A program made the translations under genes and the position numbers. A stretch of DNA of 64,000 nt from assembly GCA_947646735.1 (NCBI GenBank), contig CANTFK010000420.1, positions 1 through 64,000 of the forward strand, read 5' to 3'. How positions within the stretch are numbered: the first letter of the stretch is position 1; every line of letters starts with the position of its first letter. The notes below the pieces were generated by a model, which worked only from the letters and a program-made list of their open reading frames with translations, had not been told where the DNA came from and did not search any database. Shown here one piece after another: positions 45,240 through 55,770 of the stretch. Source of the stretch: Peronospora farinosa (taxonomy: Eukaryota > Oomycota > Peronosporomycetes > Peronosporales > Peronosporaceae).

Positions 45240-46259
45240 GAAAGGTCGGACCTCAACCCTTTTGGTCTATATCGCTCGCGTACGAGCTATGACCAAGTGA
45301 TGAACCTTCTCGTGGATTCGGGTGCATCACAAAAATTTGTGAAGCTCGCGGCTCTGAATAAGAGACCGGCGAGTTATGAGTCGCTTTGCTAGGATGGCAA
45401 GCGAAAAGAGGCGATCGTTGGATTAGAGAACGGCGCGCTCGTTAAATCGGAGGTAATTCAAGTTGAACTCACCTTCAGTTTCAGCGACTTCTCCTGTAAA
45501 AAGAAGTTCACAGTGCTAGGTATGGAGAGTCCGTATGACCTCATCCTAGGAATGCCTTGGTTGGCTAAACACCAACCATGGATAGACTAGCGTACACGCA
45601 CAGTCGCTAGCTCTACGCAAGACACCGGAAAGGATGTGCTCTTGCGAGAAGCTTATGTGGCTGATGCTGTGTCCAACACAGTCGAGGGTGCGATGACGGT
45701 ATGTCAATCGACACCAGGAACTACCCAGCTCGAAAGGAGTGGTGTAGTTGGGAGTGCACTGGCGGAAATCCAGGTGACACATATTCCTACCCAGGTCGAA
45801 AGGACTGGTGTAGTGAATGGGGCGATGACAGATAGTCATGCATCCAATAGTCCTGCACAGAGCCGAGAGCCTGTGGCAGTTGATGGTGGGCTGACAGCAA
45901 GTCAAGCGCCACAAGAACCGGCACAGAGCCAAGAGCCTGGTGCGGTTGGAAGGAGTGCGTTAGCTGAGGTAGCAACGACACCTTCTTCCAGGTCAAAGGT
46001 CGTGGTGACTCGAAGAACGAGCACCAGACGTATTAAGACGATCAAGGGCACGTCGAAACGAGTGACCCTTGGATCAGTCTCGGTCCAAGAGGACGGACCT
46101 ACGAACGAGTTGTTCGAGGCCGTCGAAGACAAAATACCGGAGGCATCCTCAGTTGAGGTGCTCCAACTTGTCTTGGCATCTGCCGAGGAGATAGTAAATC
46201 TCTCGGAGATGACGTGGGATCGGTTCCTGTACGAACTAAAGGAAGGAAAATCCACGTGA
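45240..46259 (+). pseudogene. Gypsy-3 protease and protease-RT linker
   Basis: Frame offset from gag. The retropepsin motif LVDSGASQKFV begins at about 45309, and the second strand YDLILGMPWLAKHQPWID ends at 45587. Stops: TAG 45390-45392 and TAG 45588-45590, the latter where Gypsy-2 has Trp (WIDWR). The frame then stays open to 46259, includes four 22-residue repeats and an acidic tail (NELFEAVEDKIPEASSVEVL), and ends before RT. Confidence 0.85.
45723..45986 (+). repeat. Four 22-residue tandem repeats in Gypsy-3 linker
   Basis: Exactly 4 x 66 bp in frame: units start TQLERSGVV, TQVERTGVV, AQSREPVAV and AQSQEPGAV. The 3-fold unit length preserves the frame. A weaker fifth copy may precede it (TVEGAMTVCQ). 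Confidence 0.85.
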
Positions 46260-46299
46260 TAGTCGCACCAGTTACAGAAGAGAATGTAGGGGCTTTTGC

Positions 46300-47190
46300 T
46301 CGTCGTCCACAATGGACTAGAGCGTCTTGGAAACCGACAAAAAGAAACTGTTCGCTGCTCAAGGCTGGGATGCCTTGAAGTACAGCCCGTTCTATGATGT
46401 TCTGTGGAAACACCGTGATGTGTTTCCAGCAGAAGTGCCGAGCCGCCTACCGGCCGATAGGGGCATCAGGCACGAAATTGACCTGGAGCCTGGCAACAAG
46501 TATTGTGTGACCAGGCAATGGCCGTTGCCGAAGGACAAGTCGATTACATCGATGAGTTCTTCGACAAGCGAGCCAAGGCGGGACATGTACGTGAGAGCAA
46601 GTCGCCTCACTGCAGCCCGACCTTCTGTGTGCGTAAAGCAACAGGTGGATGGCGCGTGGTTCATGCTTACAATAAGCTGAACACGGCCACCATTCCAGCT
46701 CAAACGCCGATCCCGCGGAAAGATGTCTTGTTGAATTCCATGGGAAAGTCAACTATCTTTTCCACGTTGGATCTGAAGGATGGCTACTATCAGGTTCTCA
46801 TGAGAGATACCGATGTAGCCAAAACGGCAGTAAGCACCCCAAGCGGTAGTGGCTTGTGATGCCACAAGGGTTGACTAATGCTCCGGCAACATTCAACCGA
46901 GTGGTGGCTCACGTGATGCGTCAGCACCGTGCCTACGCGCCCCATTACTTTTACGATGTATTCGTGCATAATAGGGCGGAGGACGGTCTGAGCGCAATAG
47001 AGTCGCACAAGCGTCATTTAGACGCTGTGTTGCAGACTCTGGGTGACGCCCAATTATACGTTAACTTGTAAAAGTGCGTAATAGGGGTCCCCGAGATACC
47101 TGTACTGGGCTGCATCGTAGGTGCACACGGTGTACGAGCAGACCCATAAAAGGTAAAGGCTGTAAAGGAATGGCCAGTCCCACGTCATGT
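46300..47190 (+). pseudogene. Gypsy-3 reverse transcriptase
   Basis: The N-terminal part (RHEIDLEPGNKYCVTRQWPL) is in the frame of 46327. After a frame change, 46503-46859 reads SPHCSPTFCVRKATGG and TLDLKDGYYQVLM, and 46856-47071 reads MPQGLTNAPATFNRV. The catalytic motif is YFYDVF at about 46946-46963, where Gypsy-2 has YFDDIF, so the first Asp is Tyr. Stops at 47069 and 47146. Inactive. Confidence 0.87.
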
Positions 47191-47780
47191 GAAGGATCTG
47201 CGCCAATTCCTTGGGCTCGCTAATTACATGCATAAGTACAGCAAGAATTATGCGGAGCAGACCAATCCATTTTCTGACCTTTTAAAAAAGGATACAGAAT
47301 GGACTTGGTCAAAGAAGCAAGAAGATGCGTTCACTTCAGTGAAGCAATCTCTTGTAGAGGCACCGGTCTTGGCATTGCCAGATGCGGATAAGCCCTTTAG
47401 CGTCGTCTGCGATGCAAGCAATTTTGCAATCGGCAGCGCGCTCATGCAGAAAGATGACAGCGGCGTTGACCGTGTCATTTCTTATCAGTCTCGGCTTTTA
47501 AAAAGCTGCCGAGATGAATTACCCTGTGTATGACAAGGAGCTACTTTCAATTAAGTATGCCCTTGTGAAGTTTCGGGTGCACCTCTTGCGCACCGAACCT
47601 TTTGTGGTTTATACGGATCACGCATCACTGCGGACCGCTATAAATTCACCGCACCTCTCGCCGAGAATGGCAAGATGGCTAACATTCTTCTCTGAATTTA
47701 ATTTCAAAGTTGAATATAAGCCGGGTAAGTCGAATGTCTTGGCTGACGCGTTATCGCGCAGACCAGACTTCGAGGCAAGA
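47189..47780 (+). pseudogene. Gypsy-3 RNase H
   Basis: 47189-47533: QFLGLANYMHKYSKNYAE (RT thumb), then VVCDASNFAIGSALMQ. After a frame change near 47515, the frame continues YPVYDKELLSIKYAL, VVYTDHASLRTAIN and NVLADALSRRPD. Catalytic Asp in CDAS, Glu in KELL and Asp in TDH and ADAL are present. Confidence 0.88.
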
Positions 47781-49458
47781 CACCAGGATAGTGTGTCTCG
47801 TGCGAAAGCACAAGTTGAGTTGTCAACATTGGCAGCCATGAAGGTCTACCATGTGACGAGCTCAATGGCCTCCGATATCAAGGAGTGTTACAGTCAGGAC
47901 GAACATTGTCGCCTGCTGTTGGATCATTTTGGTGGACGAAAGGTTACCCTTCCGTCGCACCTCAAAGCGAAGTTTAATCGCTTTAGTTACAGTGATGTCC
48001 TGTTATGGCATCAACTGTCACCCTGTGATCCCTTGAGAATCTATGTCCCTCATGACACAGATCTCAAGCTGATGATACTTCACAAGTGCCATGATGCGCC
48101 ATCTAGTGGGCATCTGGGCCGTGAAAAGACATTCTTACGGGTGTCAGAGGAATTTTGGTGGCCCCACCTATATCGGTGGGTGGCCAACTATAATAGCTCT
48201 TGTGAAGAGTGTCAGCGCATAAAGCCTGCACCTTCAAACAGTGCGCCACTGAAGCCACTGCCGATTCCAACTGAATGTTGGAAATCGGTCAGTTTGGACT
48301 TCATGTTTGGCTTACCGCCTGACCATAAAGGCAGGACGGGGCTCTTCGTCTTTGTAGACAGACTGAGCAAGATGTTGCATTTGGCACCATGTAGCACCAA
48401 GATCTCAGGAAAAGAGGCTGCCCTCTTGTTCCTGGATCACGTGTATCGACTACACGGGATGCCCGAGTCCATAGTATCGGACCGGGATCCGCGTTTTACG
48501 TCGGGTTTTTGGCGACATGTGTTTGAGCTGCTGGGTAGCAAGCTCCACATGTCAACCGCTGATCATCCCCAGACCGATGGCCAAACAGAACGGGCCAATC
48601 GAGTCGTGGCGGATGTGTTGCGTACCATAGCGACTCCCAAAGAATGGAGCAAGCAATTGCTATTCGTGGAGCTCGCTATTAATAACAGTGTTCTTGCCAG
48701 TACGGGTGAAACCGTTTTACATTAACGGACTGCGTCATCCTCGAACGCCAGTCTCGTTTGTACGCAGCCCGAGTCTTAGTGGGGGAGGGCACCTCACTTC
48801 CTCGGTGCAAACGCCAAAAAGGGCCAAGGTTGCCCTAGTGACACTGCTACTTTAGCAGTGGTCACGTAAATCAAAGAGGAGGCACGGCAAGAAATGCCAG
48901 CGCTCCTCGATGATGACACTATAGTGTTATTAACAGCGTCGACCCATGAACGACCTCTTGGAGGCTTCATAGGCGAGATGGATGCTAAAAGAGTGAGCGA
49001 AGCTCAGCGCTTTGTGGATGAGCGATCAGCCATCACACATTAAGCTCAGTGACGCAATTTAAAGCGCACAGGATAAGCAAAAACAATATGCAGACCAGCA
49101 TGGTCGCAAAAACAATGAACACTTTAGTGTGGGGGACAAAGTGCTATTAAGTACTGCTACCCTACCTAAACATGAAATTTCTGTACTACCTGGTGGTACT
49201 ACTAAGATATTGCCCCGGTTCATTGGGCCCTTTACAGTGGTTGAAGAAGTTGGAGACCTAAACTATAGGCTCACTCTCCCACCGTATATGAAGTCGCACC
49301 CCGTATTTTACGTGGGTCGTCTGAAACGGTATGTTGATCCAGAAGAGATCACATATCCACATCGATCTAACGAGACCGATGGTGAAGTCGACTGTGAGTC
49401 GAGCGTCGCGGCCGATCAGGCGACGAGGAATCCGAGAGGCTCCCCGTATACGAGCTAG
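47781..49458 (+). pseudogene. Gypsy-3 integrase
   Basis: Open from RNase H to 48725: H2C2 zinc domain (CHDAPSSGHLGREKT, CEECQRIKPAP), core acidic residues in SLDFMFG, SDRDPRFTS and GQTERANR, and WSKQLLFVELAINNSV. A frameshift at 48715-48725 and stops to 49128 break the next part. 49129-49458 carries KVLLSTATLPKH and the GPF module RFIGPFTVVEEV...HPVFYVGRLKRY, ending at TAG 49456. Confidence 0.9.
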
Positions 49459-50812
49459 GCGATAGAGGACTCGGCGATCGAGGGGGACTCCGCGCTTGAC
49501 GCGGGTCTCTCATCATCAGTCGCTCTAAGATGTCCAAACGGGTCTTCAGGCGGTCATACCCCTGACGGTCCCTCGCCCTCACATCGCGCATATCCGAGGT
49601 CAGTCGTGAGACTTGACTCTCGAGATCTGCCACCTGCCTCTTCAGCGCAGCGGACTCATCCTTCGACTGAACAGCAGCAGGATAGGCAGCCGCGATTAGG
49701 TGGGCGTAATCGCCGCTCCTATCGGGCGCCACCTGTGTTGGTGGACACGGAAGGGAATACGCGCTTCCTTGTTGGAAGGCTGTTGGCCCACCGGTTTTTG
49801 AAGCGGAAGCTCCAAATCCTTGTCCAATGGAAGGGTTACCCAACGAGCTTTGACTCGTGGGAGCCTGTGGACGCTTTGCGCGTCGACGTGCCTGGGCTGG
49901 TGGCTGCTTATGTGAAGCAGCACCAGCTGTCTTCTTTCTACTAGGTCCGGAAGGACTAGCAGAAGAAGCGTGGCGAGAATTAATTGGGGGTCGCTTACCG
50001 CCCATAATTTCATGTGCACGCTTCATGGCGAAGCTGATTCGCTGCGACCGCTGTTTTGTTGCATCTTCATGCAAGGTAACACGGCGCCGAAGTTCAGCTT
50101 CATAGTCGTCGGCTGTTTCTTTAGAACGCAGCACGACTGGAATTGGGAAAGCACGACCAAGTGCTTTGCCCTGCTATTTCCACAAGGGAAAGACGCTATA
50201 GAATCTATGAGCGTCTATAGTGGCACGCTGTAAAAGCGCTGCGATAGACCCATCTGAGTTCATCCACTCGCATGGAGGTGGCATTGGTGGCAAGCCACCA
50301 CTCACGTAGCCGCCCTCGCGATGGCGGGCTAATGAGACCGAAGGTGTACTTGGTGGAGCTTTAAGCTCACACTCACCTGAGTCTGACTCTCCATTATGGA
50401 TTGTCAAGACATCAGCTTGAGAAGTTAAATCTGACTGAGTCGCGAATACTCCTTTCGAAGTAGCGCGCTCAGTCTTAGTCGCTGCGCTCGTAGGCGCAGA
50501 CGACGGGGGTTTTCCTTCGCTTGTAGGAAGCATAGATGCTTCCTCAAGGACGGGTGCCTCAAATGATGGGGACATATGTCCCATCAATGCACTATGCTCA
50601 TCGCCACTTTGGGGTGATGGCAGTGGTGTGGTCTCGTTGTAGTCTACAATGAGAGATGGATCTTTATCCACATTATAGTGAGATGAAAGATTCGCCTCAG
50701 TGCCTGAAGCACATTGCGACGGCTGCGATAAATTGCGGCGCGTGCGCTTAGTGATGGACTGCATGGGCGCCTTTGCAGGCGACCCATCAGCCTTCTCACG
50801 TTTCGGTGGCAT
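49367..50812 (-). pseudogene. Opposite-strand ORF of Gypsy-3, unknown function
   Basis: 481 codons on the strand opposite to pol, interrupted once (TAG at 50174-50176, one change from CAG). ATG at 50810-50812, only 105 bp from the 3' LTR. The N-terminus MPPKREKADGS is basic; a Ser/Pro/acidic region to about residue 190 follows; middle block LLQRATIDAHRFYSVFPLW then RSKETADDYEAELRRRV; then Ala/Pro/Lys-rich; then coiled-coil-like ALKRQVADLESQVSRL; and an SP/RS-rich tail. No known domain recognised. It overlaps the pol chromodomain for about 580 bp. An Inr-like CTCAATTC lies just before the ATG. Confidence 0.7.
49459..49944 (+). pseudogene. Gypsy-3 chromodomain, C-terminal end of pol
   Basis: Same frame as 49129-49458 after a single TAG. 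The 49720-49944 part is a chromodomain: VLVDTEGNTRFLVGRLL, LQILVQWKGYPTSFDSWEPV, then PGLVAAYVKQ and a stop at 49942. The 50-residue linker before it is Pro/Ser/Arg-rich. The whole stretch overlaps the opposite-strand ORF. Confidence 0.87.
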
Positions 50813-50903
50813 GAGAATTGAGTAGACCAAGCGGCGCGTTTTACAACGGCTCGCAGTCTCTCTGTCTCCTAGGCGATGTTTTACAAGATGTAAAAATCGT
50901 TCT

Positions 50904-50917
50904 AAAACGGGGGATGG
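50904..50917 (+). other. Polypurine tract of Gypsy-3
   Basis: AAAACGGGGGATGG directly before the 3' LTR. Confidence 0.65.
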
Positions 50918-51521
50918 TGTTACAGGGTATCTAGTTACACGTAAACCTTAAGTAATATACTTAATGTTTGGTCTAAAAGTATCCATGATTACTTTTCACC
51001 TGTCACTTGGGTGTGATACACAAACGTGATCCACCCTCGTGAATGTGATATCCATTTATGGATTCACATGAGAAGGGATGACGCTAGTTGAAGCTACGCA
51101 TCACGACGTCTCAGAAGGACGTCAGTTGCGATCTTAAATCTAGATTTAAGATCATGCGACAGGATACGCTTCTAAAGAGTCGCGTATCCGATCTAATATA
51201 TATATATATATAGCCAATCAGTAGTTAAGTATATATTTAGTTATAATTAATTAAATATAGCTCAGTCTTGAATTTACTTCAACAAACGCACCACGCACGA
51301 GAAGTTGAAAGACTTCTGCGTGACGTCGGTGTTATAAGTGTTAAGAAGTTCGTTGCACTCTCGCTTAAGCGAGAGGCAACTGGTGGTACGACTGCTTAAG
51401 CAGTCGACCAACCTCCCAACCACCCTCGCACGCGAAGGTAAGACGGTATAACCGCTTCCTCGCTTGTGCATAAGGTGTGTGCTCGTAGTACGAGGCAACT
51501 TCGTAGAAGTGCCCGTCTACA
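50918..51521 (+). repeat. Gypsy-3 3' LTR
   Basis: 604 bp, nearly identical to 43405-44009. The 24-bp palindrome is at 51130-51153. It ends CGTCTACA, then TGTCC. Confidence 0.95.
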
Positions 51522-51880
51522 TGTCCCACTTTTGTATGGTATACGAGAAGATAGTCTAACCCGCACCCACAGAGAATTTAACCCGCACCCACAACAAATT
51601 CAACTCGCACCCACCCATTACTCATTTGATCCCTTCTAGTTTTAAATCGGCATTGCACGGAGTAAATGCGCGTCTATAGTCCATTTTCCGACAATTGAGT
51701 TGACTGCTCCAAAGTTTAGTTATCATGGCAAATTACAGCGAAGGCTCCTTGAGCTCTGGCTTGCTAGGTGACCAAGAGATTGACGTCGGCAACTCTTCCC
51801 TTGAACATTACGATGCCCCTTCTCATAGATTTAACTCTAGCATTAATTTTTGACAGCCAAACCATCTTGCCTATGCTTCA
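51522..51880. other. Copia-C tail and unassigned sequence
   Basis: 51527-51550 continues Copia-C integrase. 51557-51622 holds three 22-bp repeats with core CCGCACCCAC. A 42-codon plus-strand frame with ATG (51725-51853, MANYSEGSLSSGLLGDQEID) is present, but I recognise no similarity; it may be the start of another element cut by Gypsy-2b. Confidence 0.45.
51557..51622 (+). repeat. Three 22-bp direct repeats
   Basis: Units begin TAACCCGCACCCAC, TAACCCGCACCCAC and CAACTCGCACCCAC, spacing exactly 22 bp. They may mark the end of an unrecognised element. Confidence 0.7.
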
Positions 51881-52471
51881 TGTAGCGGAGCTGCACAGCT
51901 CTTTAACCAGAGGAAGACGTTAGGCTGAAAGCCTCTTAGTTCTATAGAACAATCAAAAGTTACGGCTAAAAGCCACTTTGTTCAAAGGAACTAATTAAAC
52001 GAATTAAAAGTCACCCTGTTCTAAGGAACGAGGAAAGAGACCTTTAGTATACAAGTAATAAGCTTAAGGTTCAGAGAACCAACGCACGAAGTGCACAGGA
52101 GAACAAGTCAGAACGACTTGAGATCTTCAACTCAAAATGAAAGATGATTTTATTCATGCTTTAAGATTTTATGAATAGTCCTACTCTAAGTACACTACAC
52201 TAGATTAATTACTATAATAGTAATTATAATATGCAGACTTTGCTATTGGACGACGTATCGTCTAAACATCTGTGTATGATGTACTTAGTACAGCGTTCTC
52301 GACTATCGAATCGTAATCGATAAGATAAGGTATTACCGAATACCGTATCTTAACGCTCGTTCTTAATACCTCTCTAAAGAGAAGTATCAAAATGCATTAT
52401 ATGCAATACAAAGGGGACTTTAACCGTAAACTCTCGGAAAGACGCTACAATCGTCGTGTAACCCCGTTACA
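51881..52471 (-). repeat. Gypsy-2b 3' LTR
   Basis: 591 bp, TGTAGCGG to CCGTTACA. It lacks one of the two 44-bp AAGCTTAAGGTTCAGAGAAC units that the right LTR has. The adjacent CTCTCCCCCACC (52472-52483) is the polypurine tract in the pol direction. Confidence 0.92.
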
Positions 52472-52582
52472 CTCTCCCCCACCAGACTGACGTTCCCATA
52501 GAATGTCACTCGACATTTTTCCTCTTAGAGGTAGTGCTTTAGCGAACACTTAAAACCTCACGGTTTGTTCACGGCATATAAC

Positions 52583-53866
52583 ATGACGCCTCCTGGCAGT
52601 GAGTCACAGACTCTTCGGGACCTCGTTGACGACAACCTTGACGAAGCGGTTGATTACGAAAGTGACACCGTCTTTGTGGGACCCGATGGGTCCCCTTTAG
52701 CCACCCTCACGGGTGAAGATGACACTAGTCATGCACCGAATCCGTTTCCTGAACGTGGTGCTGCAGATGCGCTAACAGCGTTACGTGACCCGCCTGAAGT
52801 GTCATCAACGGTAACGGTTACCAACCCACTCGACGAGCGGCAACAGAAGGCCATCGACCAAGAGGAATGCGCCAAGCGCCGGACGAAGAATATGGCGAGA
52901 CTTCAGGACCACCGAAAGTACAGGTTCAAGCCACCTACGGTGGAAGAACGCCTAAAGGAAGCAACTGGGCATTCCCTTTCTGGCTGTACCATTGGGCCTG
53001 AGGCCATTTCACCTGAGGATGTTGCCACGCGAACGGCACTTCGAAAACGATATCTGGAACCCCACATTACTACACAAAGCCAATACTTGGCACGCCTTAA
53101 CAGGCAAGTGCGCGGTGCGCCAGTTCCTCCCATAAAGGGTGTTCCCATCCTTCGGTTCGCGGGGAAAACCGAGGACGAAGAAGACACGGCTTTCAGCCGC
53201 TGGGCGCATTATGCGTGACGTTTAAGCAGCATGTGGGCCCTACGGGCAAGTGCCGATGTGGCAGATGTTCGACTCGAACGGAAAATGCGTTACGATTACG
53301 CTAAACTGAAAGCCCGTGAAAAATTGAAATCTCAACGAACGCATTATGTGTCTGCTACCTAGCACCCCAATTTTTCGGCTTCACCTGTAGCCGAGAGTTT
53401 ACGACAGGCCGAGGCCGCTAACTCGCCTACACCCACCACTACTAATGAGAAGCGTCAGCGCCAACAGGCTGACCCTGCGCACGACGCTCAAAAAAGTCCA
53501 CGGCGTATAAGCAATCCTGCCAAAGGGGAACCTCGAACTCCCATGAGTCTCACGACTCAGAATATCCCCGCCACTTCACCAGATACTGGTTTTGACCATG
53601 GCGGCGACGTTTCTGCAACAGACGTTCAACACAGAACTGAAGCTTCCCCTGTCCATCAAGCAAAGCCGGAGGAGGCCGGTGTATCGGCACAAGCTCATGC
53701 CGAGCTTCTTCAAGAGGTGCGGTTTCTACATGAAGATATGCATTCGATGAACTCCCGTCTTGAATCACTGGAAGAGAGCCGAACCCAAATGCAGGGTCAG
53801 CTTGACCTGTTAGTGCCGATGCTTCGTCCCGCGATAATGCCGATGAACTCGGCGCGAGAGCCTTAG
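52583..53866 (+). pseudogene. Opposite-strand ORF of Gypsy-2b, unknown function
   Basis: 427 codons on the strand opposite to pol, 111 bp from the LTR, broken by TGA 53216-53218 (the Gypsy-2a counterpart has Arg there) and TAG 53359-53361. The N-terminus is acidic (LRDLVDDNLDEAVDYESD). Middle: NPLDERQQKAIDQEECAKRR, TVEERLKEATGHSL, then a block VPILRFAGKTEDEEDTAFSR. The C-terminus is predicted coiled-coil (LLQEVRFLHEDMHSMNSRLE). Its last 320 bp overlap the minus-strand chromodomain. Position, length and coiled-coil end parallel the Gypsy-3 ORF. No known domain. Confidence 0.72.
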
Positions 53867-54170
53867 CGTCTATTTGGGACGGATCCCGATATGGTTTTAG
53901 CATGCCGACGTAGAACACAGGATGTGTACGCAGTTTGCGCGGCAAATTAAGCGTATACGCTAGGCCTTTCTTGGCAAAGACCGTAAAGGGTCCGATAAAG
54001 CGCGGACGCAACTTCGTCTTACACCACATCAATAAGTAGGTCCTTAGAATTAAGTAAGACTTGGTCTCCGACCTCATAGTAATCAATACAACTTCGGCCT
54101 TTCGCATCTGCATATTCTTTTTGTTTGTCTTGACTATCAGCCATTGCGTCTTGCACATGTCGTAAGACAT
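53550..54170 (-). pseudogene. Gypsy-2b integrase C-terminus and chromodomain
   Basis: Minus strand. RPRFIGPFTVF and HPVFYVGMLKPY (GPF module) run straight into a linker and a chromodomain start (PPPALLDGQGKLQFCVERLL, NQYLVKWRGYSES). Compared with Gypsy-2a an 11-bp segment is missing at about 54024, between ACA repeats, shifting the frame from the integrase core. Confidence 0.87.
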
Positions 54171-55100
54171 TCCGTCGCGTTGCGAGAAACACCTTCACCT
54201 GTTCCTTAACAGTAATAAGGCTGAAATCAGCAAGCCGATCGGCAACCTCTCCTCCACCAAGCCCTGAACCACTCGGTGGTAGCGTTAACGGAACGCGTGG
54301 GTGTGTGAGGCCATTCACATAGAACGGAGTGTAGCCGGTAGAGGCGTGCACGAAGTCATTAAGTGCAAACTCAACTACAGGGAGCATAGAGCTCCATCGC
54401 TTAGTCGTTACAGCACAAAAGCTGCCAGGGATATCCTCAACGACTTGATTAACACGTTCAGTTTTACCATTGGTCTGAGGATGATCCGCTGTAGACATGT
54501 CCAAACGGGTGCCCAGTACCTGGAAGACGGACTTCCAAAATTTACTCGTGAAACGTGCATCACGGTCATAAACAAGTGCCACTGGCAAGCCATGTTGGCG
54601 AAATACTCGGTCGATAAACAGCTCCGCTGTACCTACACCATCGATCGAGTCTGGCACAGCCTCTAAGTGAGCCATCTTGCTCAAACGGTCCACAAAGACC
54701 ACAATACCTGTATTGCCATGCGAATCTTTTGGTAGGCCAAACAGAAAGTCCATATTAATGGACTCCCAGCACCCAGTGGGAATAGGCAAACTAGCCAGCG
54801 GCGCTGCCGAATGGGGCGGGGGTTTCACCCTGTTGACACATTTCACACGTACGCACATATGTGCTCACTCCTTTATATAATTTGGGCCACCAATAACTTT
54901 GGCATACTTCCCCATAGGTCTTTTTGCGACCCAAATGACCACCGGTGGCGGTGTCATGTACCTCATAGAGGATACGATACTTCAGGTCCTCGTCATGAGA
55001 AGCCACAATACGCGGAGGATTCGCCACATCTGTACAATAGTACAACAGCCCCTGATCGATAGAATATCGATGGAGGCTCGCACGTAATCGTGCTGACAAT
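54019..55100 (-). pseudogene. Gypsy-2b integrase core and zinc domain
   Basis: The frame at 54791-55099 carries the H2C2 zinc domain (VHDTATGGHL, CEMCQQ). A 1-base change after CQQ shifts to the frame at 54019-54858 with MDFLFGLPK, YDRDARFTS and GKTERVNQ, ending LLIDVV at the 11-bp deletion. All three core acidic residues are present; the protein is split in two by the frameshifts. Confidence 0.87.
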
Positions 55101-55165
55101 TTAATGTACGAGTCTTTAAGCTCATCGCTGCCAAGAGCATATAAAAACGCTATACAATGATCGTC

Positions 55166-55770
55166 TTAAGCGTATGCCGTACGAATGAGATTGGTGATAG
55201 AAGACGACAACGTCGTAACATGAGCAAGCTCATAGTCAGGTTTGCGTGACAACGCATCAGCCAAAGAATTTTGCTTGCCCGGATTATGTTTCACCTCGAA
55301 ATTATATTCAGTAAAGAATGACAGCCATCTGGCCATTCTCTGCGAGAGATGTGGCGACTGAGTCGCAGTGGGTAAAGACGCATGATCGGTATAGATCACA
55401 AAAGGCTTCGAGCCCAGCAGATAAACTCTGAATTTGACTAGAGCATACTTCATTGCAAGTAGCTCTTTGTCATGAACTGGATAGTTCCTTTTTCAAGCTT
55501 TCAGCTGGCGAGATTCAAAAGCGATCCACGCCCACGGCCTTCACCATCTGTTTGTAACAGAGCACTTCCAATGGCAAAATCCGACGCGTCACAGACGACG
55601 CTAAACGGTCGTACAGGGTACGACAAAGCCAAAATAGGAGCTTGAAGATGGCTTGAGTTCACCGCTTGAAAAGCATCCTCATGTTCGGCATGCCAACACC
55701 ATCCCACATCCTTTTCAAGGAGATTGGATAATGGCCGAGCCATATCAGCGTAATTTTTGCTGTACGTATG
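55166..55770 (-). pseudogene. Gypsy-2b RNase H and RT connection
   Basis: As in Gypsy-2a: YSKNYADMARPL and VVCDASDFAIGSALL, a frameshift, then VIYTDHASLPTA and NSLADALSRK. Nearly identical to 20243-20847. Confidence 0.87.

Larger units (their letters stand above)
43405..51521 (+). mobile_element. Gypsy-3, Ty3/gypsy chromodomain element with opposite-strand ORF
   Basis: 8117 bp, LTRs of 605 and 604 bp starting TGTAACAGGG or TGTTACAGGG and ending CGTCTACA. Target duplication TGTC (tgtca at 43400-43404, tgtcc at 51522-51526). Order: primer site, gag, protease, tandem-repeat linker, RT, RNase H, integrase, chromodomain, opposite-strand ORF, polypurine tract, LTR. Pol is broken by several stops and frame changes, and the RT active site is altered. 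Confidence 0.95.
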
